DNA of 28,239 nt from UMGS363 sp051891935 (GTDB lineage Bacteria > Bacillota > Clostridia > Oscillospirales > Ruminococcaceae), in assembly GCA_051891935.1 (NCBI GenBank), contig JBJFFR010000176.1, positions 1-28,239 on the forward strand. Direction: 5' to 3'. Under the pieces are notes generated by a model. The model worked only from the letters and a program-made list of their open reading frames with translations, searched no databases and was not told the DNA's origin. Positions within the stretch are counted from its first letter, which is position 1; every line of letters begins with the position of its first letter. The translations under genes and the position numbers were made by a program. Positions 6,204 through 13,133 of the stretch are shown here, in pieces.

Positions 6204-7568
6204 ATGGCAATCAAGAAGTTGAGATTCCCTCTTGAGATGGAGAATGGTACAGAGGTAAGAACGATTGAAGAATTAAGAGAGAACTTTTCTATGGAAAAGG
6301 TTCTTTTATATTATTCCGATGGTAGACTTTTGAAATGGCTTCGCAATAATTATCTTGATGAAGAGGCGGAGGCAGTTTCGGAGCTTGACCCAAAAGATCT
6401 TGAGCTTAACAGGAAGATATGCGGTATATTCAATGTTGAGTATAATGAATCGGCAAAGGTGAATATTGAAGAGATTACTGCAAATAAGCAGAGAATAACA
6501 AGACTAAAGGAATTCACTTCCGATGAAAAGTTCGCTGATGTTATTGACATAATAGCATTTGATCAGAATGAACTTGAAGAGCTTCTGCAGCAAGGTGCAA
6601 AAGAGATTTATTTATGTGGAGATAGGTTCAATATTCCGCTTGACAGAAAAGGTATAAGCTATATCGGTGTTAATGAGCCTACTGTTGTTATAGATTCGGA
6701 TGAAAGTGTTGATTTTAAGGCGAAGAATATTGATTTTCAGAATACAAAGTTTGATGAGGAATATTTAGGAATCGTTGCTGAGGAAAAGATCAATGCTGAT
6801 TTTTCGGGATCGGCGGAGGAATGGGTGGCACCTTCGTTAAAAAGATGTAAGGTTTGTGCTAATGCTGACGAAGATATTGAAAAAACGATCAGTAAATACA
6901 AAAAGTTAGGCTATTATCATTATTCAATGTATTTAACTGATTTTGTGCATGATAGATTTTATGGAGCACAAAAATATACTAAAGAAAGACATGAATATTG
7001 CAGATATGGAGATAGTTATATTTTTAGAAATGTTATTTCTGTCATAGCTGATAATATGAAATACATAAAAAAACGCATTGATTTGTCAAGAGAATATTTG
7101 ACGTCGATAAAAGACATGAATAGTTATTATGGGTGTGGTGGACAGGCAATTCTTGCGAATTATGTAAAGTATTCCGGAATAATGCTATTTAATTATAATA
7201 ATAAGGTCATTAAATATCATGACTATGTTTTTAGACTTGGCGTATTGATACCAGAAAGAATTAATGAAAAGGTTTTGTCAAGAGGAATAAGAAAGACATT
7301 TACAGATGATCATTGTTGTGGTGATTACGGTTGTACAGGATATATTCTTCCGTTTGATGATATAAAAGAAATTCTATTAAGTAAGGATACGGTTTTACTA
7401 AGTGAAGATGGTGGCGTCAGAGGTACTGGATTTCATTGTATAAATGGCTGTGAATTTTTTCGTGATGAGGTAACTAATAATCCATGGATAATTGGTAGTT
7501 ATGCTGAAAGAATTGATGGTTCAAAAATAATATATGATGACGATAATGAGCAATACGATCAAGAGTAA
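6204..7568 (+). CDS. Unknown protein, first of two tandem paralogues; frame continues past a stop
   Basis: The function is not recognised. The 454-residue product has an N-terminal module (about 1-90, with KWLRNNYLDEEAEAVSELDP), a helical stretch (ITANKQR) and a beta-rich segment with KEIYLCGDRF and NIDFQNTKFDEEY (to about 200), all shared with the next gene. The C-terminal half diverges, is more AT-rich and contains many Cys, His and Tyr residues. The ATG at 6204 follows GGAG at 9 bp. After the TAA at 7566-7568 the same frame stays open for 56 codons and encodes an acidic linker and a CPEC...CPNC zinc ribbon, ending at 7739. The intact ancestral form was probably about 511 residues. It lies downstream of the WYL gene. 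Confidence 0.7.
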   Translation: MAIKKLRFPLEMENGTEVRTIEELRENFSMEKVLLYYSDGRLLKWLRNNYLDEEAEAVSELDPKDLELNRKICGIFNVEYNESAKVNIEEITANKQRITRLKEFTSDEKFADVIDIIAFDQNELEELLQQGAKEIYLCGDRFNIPLDRKGISYIGVNEPTVVIDSDESVDFKAKNIDFQNTKFDEEYLGIVAEEKINADFSGSAEEWVAPSLKRCKVCANADEDIEKTISKYKKLGYYHYSMYLTDFVHDRFYGAQKYTKERHEYCRYGDSYIFRNVISVIADNMKYIKKRIDLSREYLTSIKDMNSYYGCGGQAILANYVKYSGIMLFNYNNKVIKYHDYVFRLGVLIPERINEKVLSRGIRKTFTDDHCCGDYGCTGYILPFDDIKEILLSKDTVLLSEDGGVRGTGFHCINGCEFFRDEVTNNPWIIGSYAERIDGSKIIYDDDNEQYDQE

Positions 7569-7739
7569 AATGACAATGAATATGACGATGAATATGATGA
7601 ATATTATGAAGGCTATTGTCCAGAATGTGGAGAATGGATTGAATTCGATGAAGATATGATAGATGAGGATGGTTGTGTTGTTTGTCCGAATTGTGAAGAA
7701 GAATTTGACATTGATGATTTTGAAAATGAAGCTGAATAA
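7569..7739 (+). pseudogene. Zinc-ribbon tail cut off from the 6204 gene by an in-frame stop
   Basis: Reading on in the same frame after the TAA at 7566-7568 gives an acidic Asp/Glu/Tyr-rich linker and then GYCPECGEW and CVVCPNCEEEFD, two CxxC knuckles of a zinc ribbon, before the TAA at 7737-7739. There is no frameshift. A one-base nonsense mutation, a sequencing error or programmed read-through would all explain it. Confidence 0.7.
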
Positions 7740-7762
7740 ATCTATATTTGGAGATGTTTTAA

Positions 7763-9262
7763 ATGGCAATTAAAAAGTTAAGATTTCCGCTTGAAATGGA
7801 GAATGGAGCAGAAGTAAGAACGATAGAGGAATTAAGAGAAAATTTTTCTATGGAAAAGGTTCTTATGTATTTTTCGGACGGAAAGCTTATCAAATGGCTT
7901 CGGAACAATTATCTTGATGAAGAGGCGGAGGCTGTTTCGGAGCTTGACCCTAAAGATCCTGATCTAAATAGAAAACTATGTGATATATTTGATGTTGAAT
8001 ATAATGAATCGGCAAAGGTGAATATTGAAGAGATTACTGCTAATAAGCAGAGGCTGACAAGGTTGAAGGAATACACTTCCGATGAAAAGCTCGCTGATGT
8101 TATTGACATAATAGCATTTGATCAAAATGAACTTGATGGACTGTTGAGCGAGGGAGCTAAAGAGGTGTATTTATGCGGGAGTTGGTTCCGTATACCGCTG
8201 AATAGAGAAAACGTGAGATATATTGGTATTAATCAGCCTATTGCGGAGATCAATTCGTTAGAAGAGGTCGATTTCAAGGCAATGAATATCAGCTTTCAGA
8301 ATATAAAGTTTGATGAGGAATACTCAAAGATTGTCGAAAAGAAAAAGTTTGATGCGGATTTTTCGGGGTCAGCAGACAATTGGACTGAACCGAGGATAAA
8401 GCAGTGTAAAAGATGCATTGAATTAAATGACAACAATGTTGAGAAGATCTATGAAAAATTTAAAGCAGACGGGTATGTGCATTATTCATTAGTTTTATTA
8501 GATTATAGACATGATTATTATCATGAAAAAAATGAGTATACTTATTCGATATCTATAGGCAGTGGTATGTGTGATCTTAGGAATTTAATAACAATTATAG
8601 CGGATAATACGAGCTATATGAAAAAATATATGGAGCTGTCAAAATCAAAAATCAACCTATTAAAAATGAAACACTGTGAATATGATGGATATAGGACTAA
8701 TTTGCCCAAAGAGTTATTGAGATATTCAGGCTTGGTATTGATAAATAACCTTAAAACACAGGAAGAAACAGAAATGCACTTATTAGGTAGATCATCAATA
8801 ACCTATAAGGAAGAAACAGAAATGCACTTATTAGGTATTAGATCATCAAAAACCTATAATGAATATAGTCAGATCCATTATTCAGATGCAGATGTAATCG
8901 GTGTTTGGGTACCAGAGAAATTGAATAAAAGAATTCTCTCTTATGCAATAAATAAGGAGGTTAGAGTTAAATTTAAAGATTATTGTGAATATCAAGGGTA
9001 TATTCTTCCATTTGATATAATGAGGGATATTTTATCGGATAAAGACACGATTTTGATTTCAGAGAAAAGTCAAGGGGGAATGTACTTATTCCGAGATAGT
9101 GTAACTTATAGCCCATGGGTTGCGAGATATAGCAGTGATGGATTTAGTGAGAAGAATCAGATATATAAGGCTTGTACAAAAGACGATAGTTTTTGTTTTG
9201 AAAACGAATATGTCCCCGTTGATAATGTTTCCAGAATTAGACCTTGTTCGGATAAAGAATAA
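7763..9262 (+). CDS. Unknown protein, second of two tandem paralogues
   Basis: This 499-residue paralogue of the preceding gene is close to identical to it over the first 130 residues and similar to about residue 210, after which the two differ strongly. Its own C-terminal part contains a tandem duplication of 16-17 codons (8760-8858; ETEMHLLG occurs twice). The ATG at 7763 follows GGAGATG. Beyond its stop codon, two CxxC halves of a zinc ribbon appear in two other frames (9265-9337), suggesting it too has lost a zinc-binding tail. A shared head with variable tails resembles modular effector or adaptor families, but no function can be assigned. Confidence 0.7.
   Translation: MAIKKLRFPLEMENGAEVRTIEELRENFSMEKVLMYFSDGKLIKWLRNNYLDEEAEAVSELDPKDPDLNRKLCDIFDVEYNESAKVNIEEITANKQRLTRLKEYTSDEKLADVIDIIAFDQNELDGLLSEGAKEVYLCGSWFRIPLNRENVRYIGINQPIAEINSLEEVDFKAMNISFQNIKFDEEYSKIVEKKKFDADFSGSADNWTEPRIKQCKRCIELNDNNVEKIYEKFKADGYVHYSLVLLDYRHDYYHEKNEYTYSISIGSGMCDLRNLITIIADNTSYMKKYMELSKSKINLLKMKHCEYDGYRTNLPKELLRYSGLVLINNLKTQEETEMHLLGRSSITYKEETEMHLLGIRSSKTYNEYSQIHYSDADVIGVWVPEKLNKRILSYAINKEVRVKFKDYCEYQGYILPFDIMRDILSDKDTILISEKSQGGMYLFRDSVTYSPWVARYSSDGFSEKNQIYKACTKDDSFCFENEYVPVDNVSRIRPCSDKE
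8760..8858 (+). repeat. 48-bp tandem duplication inside a coding region
   Basis: AGGAAGAAACAGAAATGCAC begins both copies (8760 and 8808). The second copy has an extra ATT codon and one substitution. The duplication is in frame, adding 16 codons to the variable half of the 7763-9262 gene. Confidence 0.85.
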
Positions 9263-9388
9263 CAAAGGTTTGTTCTATTTGTGGGGCAAGTATATAGTTG
9301 ATATTCAAACGCATTGTCCATATTGCAAAAAAAGTTGAGAAAGAGAGTAGCGTTAGAAAATAATCCAGTAAAATCAGCCTTTGGAATT

Positions 9389-9414
9389 GATCAATCCGAA
9401 ATTGGTCTTTTTTT
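9389..9414 (+). terminator. Short terminator before the AAA+ gene
   Basis: GATCAAT (9389-9395) can pair with ATTGGTC (9401-9407, one G-T pair), followed by seven Ts (9408-9414). The stem is short, so confidence is moderate. Confidence 0.5.
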
Positions 9415-9426
9415 CAAACGAAGCTG

Positions 9427-9444
9427 ATATAGTCTAAACTATAT
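9427..9444. promoter_or_regulatory. Palindrome in the promoter region of the AAA+ gene
   Basis: ATATAGT-CTAA-ACTATAT is a perfect inverted repeat 29 bp before the ATG at 9473. It overlaps the most likely -10 sequences (TATAGT, TATAAA), so it may be an operator. No clear -35 box was found. Confidence 0.45.
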
Positions 9445-9472
9445 AAATTAAAACAAAAGGACGGGTGGTTTT

Positions 9473-10981
9473 ATGGATAATAATACATTTGAAAAAAAGC
9501 TGGCACGATATATTGATGCAGGTTTTCCGATTATTTATATCAATACATACGAAGAAGAAAAGGCAGATAAGATAATAGGGGCAATCAGTACGGGAAAGGA
9601 TATTGTTGAATGGAATGAGATCAACGGATATGTTGATTTTAAAACAAAAGGTCCGATATTGACCGATGAACTGACGGTATCATTGGATACAATGCTGGAA
9701 ATGTTTAAGCTGCCTTCCGAACTTGACAGAAAAGTTATTCTTCTTAAAGATGCAACGCCTTATTTTGACGATCACAGGATCGTTTCCAAGCTCAAGGGTC
9801 TGGCGCAGATGATAAGTCATGGCGCTGATGCGGTAATAATAATTGTTGCCAATACAATAGTTATACCGAGAGAGCTGGAAAACTACATTACCATTCTTGA
9901 AATGGATTATCTTAACAAGGAAGATATTAAACAGATAATTCGTGATTTTATAAAAGATAACGAACTTGATTCTGTTAAGGATAGTTTGATAGATGAATTT
10001 GCGACTGCGTTAAAGGGACTTACCGAATTTGAGATAAATAATCTTCTTGCTCTTGCATACGCTGATGACGGTGAGCTTACAAGAGGAGATCTAAAGCTTG
10101 TTTTTGAGCAGAAACAGCAGGTAATAAAAAAAGCCGGTATTCTTGAGATGATACCGCTGAAAGAAACTGTTGATGATATTGGCGGATTGGAAAACCTAAA
10201 AGAATGGTTTTTGAAAAAATCAAAGATCTATAAAAACATTGATAATGCCCGCAAATTTGGAGTTGATATGCCAAAGGGAGTACTTATTGCAGGTGTACCG
10301 GGCTGCGGTAAATCGCTGAATGCGAAGGCTGCTGCACATCTTTTTGAAGTGCCGCTGTTAAGGCTTGATATGGGACGATTAATGGGTAAATACGTGGGTG
10401 AATCCGAGGGGAATTTAAGAAGGGCAATTGCACTTGCAGAGGCAATTTCACCGTGTATTCTATGGATAGATGAGCTTGAAAAGGCATTTGCAGGTATCGG
10501 TGGTGACGGTGGAAGTTCAGAGGTTATAACCAGACTTTTCGGTAACTTCTTAACATGGATGCAGGAAAAGGACAGTCCGACATTTGTTGTTGCAACGGCA
10601 AATGATATAACACGGCTTCCTCCGGAACTGCTGCGAAAGGGCAGATTCGATGAGATATTCTATGTTGATCTTCCTAACACAAAGGAACGGGAGAATATTT
10701 TCTCGATACATATCAAAAAGCGCAGACCTCAGGATCTTGCAAGCATAAAAATATCAGATCTTGTTGCTAAGAGTGAAGGTTTCAGCGGCGCTGACATTGA
10801 GGGTGCTGTTAAGGAAGCAATTGAAACGGTATATGCGGAAGACAAGGACAAACTTACTACTAAGGATATTCTTGAAGCTTTGAAAAATACGCACCCACTT
10901 TCAGAAATAATGAAGGATACTTTGACGAAGATGTCTAAGGAATATGAGAAACGAAAGTTCAAGAATGCTTCAAGATGGTAA
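9473..10981 (+). CDS. Ycf46-like AAA+ ATPase
   Basis: This 502-residue protein has the two-part plan of Ycf46-like AAA+ ATPases. The N-terminal domain (about 1-220) opens with IDAGFPIIYINTYEEEKAD, matching that family, and a classic AAA+ module follows (about 235-490). Walker A is GVPGCGKS (274-281), Walker B ILWIDE (329-334), sensor-1 is Asn377 in ATAND, and the arginine-finger region is LLRKGRFDE (386-394); the C-terminal lid includes SEGFSGADIEGA. All key residues are present. Such ATPases act as ring-shaped remodellers or unfoldases. The next gene starts 19 bp after its stop codon, so the two probably work together. The upstream palindrome suggests control. Confidence 0.88.
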   Translation: MDNNTFEKKLARYIDAGFPIIYINTYEEEKADKIIGAISTGKDIVEWNEINGYVDFKTKGPILTDELTVSLDTMLEMFKLPSELDRKVILLKDATPYFDDHRIVSKLKGLAQMISHGADAVIIIVANTIVIPRELENYITILEMDYLNKEDIKQIIRDFIKDNELDSVKDSLIDEFATALKGLTEFEINNLLALAYADDGELTRGDLKLVFEQKQQVIKKAGILEMIPLKETVDDIGGLENLKEWFLKKSKIYKNIDNARKFGVDMPKGVLIAGVPGCGKSLNAKAAAHLFEVPLLRLDMGRLMGKYVGESEGNLRRAIALAEAISPCILWIDELEKAFAGIGGDGGSSEVITRLFGNFLTWMQEKDSPTFVVATANDITRLPPELLRKGRFDEIFYVDLPNTKERENIFSIHIKKRRPQDLASIKISDLVAKSEGFSGADIEGAVKEAIETVYAEDKDKLTTKDILEALKNTHPLSEIMKDTLTKMSKEYEKRKFKNASRW

Positions 10982-11000
10982 GAGAAAGGCGGTAAATGAA

Positions 11001-12527
11001 ATGAGCGAGAATAATGTTATTTACAATGAAGATGGTCAGCCTGAGCATATTACTGAAAAAGAGGCACGGACTATAAAGGATATGCTCAGAAAAAACATAC
11101 AGTCTTACAAGGATAAGGATGCTTCAGTATCTGATGAGGAGTGGCTTGAAAATCTTTTCAAAAATGAGATTCCTGATTATTCCGAAGAAGATGCAAAGAA
11201 AGATGCTAATGATACTGTAAAAACAATAAACTTATTCGGCAAGAAGCTTAAATCGGTCAACGAAGCTTATGAAAATGGGGTGTCCAAAGAACAATGGCTT
11301 GAAAAAGAGCTGAATGATTCGGTATCGGGACTTTCTCAAGCAGAAGCTGCCGAGTATCTGCAGTCTGTTGATAAAGGACTTAAAAGCGCAAATTTGTCTA
11401 TGGAAGAAGCTTTGCGCCGCAATTCTGACGGACATGTTAATATGAATCCGAATCTTGACGGGAATATTGCAGAGCATGTTGTCGCAAACAGCGCTTCTAT
11501 GGATGCCATGCTAAAAGGCAAAAACATCAAAGTTGATGTTTTACAGTCAAATGGAAAAAATTCAGTCGATGTTCGTGCAACGAATTTAGACAGCGGAAAA
11601 TATCAGAATTATCAGCTTAAATTCGGAAAGACTGCAAAAGACACAATAAATTATATTGAAGATGGCAATTATAATAATCAGAGGATAATTGTTCCTTCAG
11701 AGCAGCTTGAAGAAGTGCAAACACATTTCAAAAATAAGGGTTCCTTGAAAACTATTACCGATAGAATTGAGATAGATGGTGTTGAGGGACAAGCTTTTAC
11801 AAAGAATGATGTAAAGAATATGCAGCTTGAAGCGCAGGCGACTGATACTACACCGCAGCTTGATTACAGTAACATGAGCAATAAGGCATTGATGCAAAGT
11901 ATTGGCAAAGCTGCCGGAAGAAATGCATTGTTTTCTGCAGCAATTTCCACAGGAATAAATTTAGCGTCAAAGATCTTTAAAGGAGAAGAGGTCAAAGGAG
12001 ATGAACTGGTAGCCGATGCGATCAAAACAGGTGCTGATACTTCTGTAAAAGTTGCAGCTGCCGGAACTTTGCAGGTAGCAGTTAGAAGAGGTGTACTGAA
12101 ATGTCTGGCAAAGAATACTCCTGTTGGAGCTTTGACAAGCATTGCTTGCGCTGCGGTTGAAAATGCAAAGATTCTATACAGAATAGCAACTAAAAAGGTC
12201 AGTCCTACAGAAGGACTTCATCAGATGGGCAGGGTAACTGTAGCTACGTTTGCGGGAATGGGTGGAATGGCAAAGGGTGCAGCTATTGGAGCGGCAATCG
12301 GAGCACCTTTGGCGGCAGTAATTCCGGTAGCACCTGCTGTAACAGGATTTTTAGGAGGTACAATCGGATATATAGCAGGATCAAAAATCGGTGAAAAGAT
12401 CTGTGATGCAGGAAGAGCGGTTGTAAATACAGCGAAAAACATTGTAAGCAAGGCTGTTAATGTAGTTAAGTCAGCTGCATCAAAAGCGCTCAATGGTATT
12501 AAAAATATGCTTACATCAAAGAACTGA
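11001..12527 (+). CDS. Multi-domain protein: nuclease-like core plus glycine-zipper tail
   Basis: This 508-residue protein is not a named family to me. Residues 1-140 are charged and helical. Residues about 150-265 have a pattern compatible with a PD-(D/E)xK-type nuclease fold: Glu158 in NIAEHV, Asp190 in NSVDVRA, Gln205 and Lys207 in YQLKFG, then NYNNQRIIVP. Residues about 295-465 are small-residue rich with a glycine zipper (GMGGMAKGAAIGAAIGAP, then GGTIGYIAGSKIG), suggesting membrane insertion or tight helix packing. The tail is basic. The ATG at 11001 follows AAAGGCGG. It pairs with the upstream AAA+ gene. An ATPase-controlled toxin or effector would fit, but the nuclease reading is inference. 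Confidence 0.6.
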   Translation: MSENNVIYNEDGQPEHITEKEARTIKDMLRKNIQSYKDKDASVSDEEWLENLFKNEIPDYSEEDAKKDANDTVKTINLFGKKLKSVNEAYENGVSKEQWLEKELNDSVSGLSQAEAAEYLQSVDKGLKSANLSMEEALRRNSDGHVNMNPNLDGNIAEHVVANSASMDAMLKGKNIKVDVLQSNGKNSVDVRATNLDSGKYQNYQLKFGKTAKDTINYIEDGNYNNQRIIVPSEQLEEVQTHFKNKGSLKTITDRIEIDGVEGQAFTKNDVKNMQLEAQATDTTPQLDYSNMSNKALMQSIGKAAGRNALFSAAISTGINLASKIFKGEEVKGDELVADAIKTGADTSVKVAAAGTLQVAVRRGVLKCLAKNTPVGALTSIACAAVENAKILYRIATKKVSPTEGLHQMGRVTVATFAGMGGMAKGAAIGAAIGAPLAAVIPVAPAVTGFLGGTIGYIAGSKIGEKICDAGRAVVNTAKNIVSKAVNVVKSAASKALNGIKNMLTSKN

Positions 12528-12540
12528 TATGTTATGTTGT

Positions 12541-12583
12541 GGGACTGTTGAAGTGTGTTTCAACAGTCCCATTTCATATCTTT
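12541..12583 (+). terminator. Terminator of the AAA+ two-gene operon
   Basis: GGGACTGTTGAA (12541-12552) pairs perfectly with TTCAACAGTCCC (12559-12570), followed by a T-rich but interrupted tract. Confidence 0.7.
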
Positions 12584-12590
12584 ACGCATA

Positions 12591-12619
12591 TTGCGTTCTT
12601 GAAAGAATTGTGGTATAAT
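12591..12619 (+). promoter_or_regulatory. Promoter of the helicase operon
   Basis: TTGCGT (12591-12596) and TATAAT (12614-12619) are 17 bp apart, and TGG just before the -10 box makes it an extended -10 promoter. The ATG at 12657 follows at a normal distance. Confidence 0.75.
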
Positions 12620-12656
12620 GTTTTCATCGGAAATGCTACGTGGGTGAGGTGAAGAC

Positions 12657-13133
12657 ATGGCAATCCAAATCGAACTTGGAGAGATCATTGCTGCGGAAAT
12701 TGAGCTTCTTTCATATAAAACTGCAATAAAAGCTGCGGAAATGCTTGATACTACGACGATAGATTCATTTGAAAAGAAAAGTGAGCTGTTCAGGAAACTG
12801 AAGAGCAGGTGTGAAGCGCAGGGATATACGGTTGAGCAGGTCAAATGGACATATTCTGTAAAACCGTATATGGATGCGATGATAAATCTGCAGAAAAACA
12901 AGCACAAGGCACTCTGCAAGCGTTTTCCGTCGGAATGCAGCAAGGCTAAGGCGGATTTTGACAAGTTTATTAACTGCGGTAGTGAGAATGCGGTCGATGA
13001 TGCATACAAGAAATGGAGCAAGGGGTATGAGCTTGTAATAAATGCGGCAAAGATCCTTGCTTATGAGGTTGGTGAGGACGATTATCCGGAAGTAAAGGCT
13101 GTCAGCGATGAGGCAAGCCTAATGAGATCTTGA
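12657..13133 (+). CDS. Unknown 158-residue protein ahead of the truncated helicase
   Basis: This is a mostly helical, charged protein of no recognised family with no membrane segment. It has a good promoter (12591-12619) and a GAGGTGAAG ribosome binding site before the ATG at 12657. Its last codons read into DNA that, in another frame, already encodes helicase sequence (KPNEILMLSFT from about 13115), and its stop codon overlaps the helicase start as TGATG. Its 3' end is therefore probably a fusion point made by a deletion that also removed the start of the helicase. The true C-terminus may be a few residues shorter in relatives. Confidence 0.6.
   Translation: MAIQIELGEIIAAEIELLSYKTAIKAAEMLDTTTIDSFEKKSELFRKLKSRCEAQGYTVEQVKWTYSVKPYMDAMINLQKNKHKALCKRFPSECSKAKADFDKFINCGSENAVDDAYKKWSKGYELVINAAKILAYEVGEDDYPEVKAVSDEASLMRS

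Noticed and set aside
7521..7769. Minus-strand hydrophobic frame of 82 residues
   Set aside because: It is the reverse of the Asp/Glu/Tyr-rich linker and zinc-ribbon tail; acidic codons read backwards look hydrophobic.
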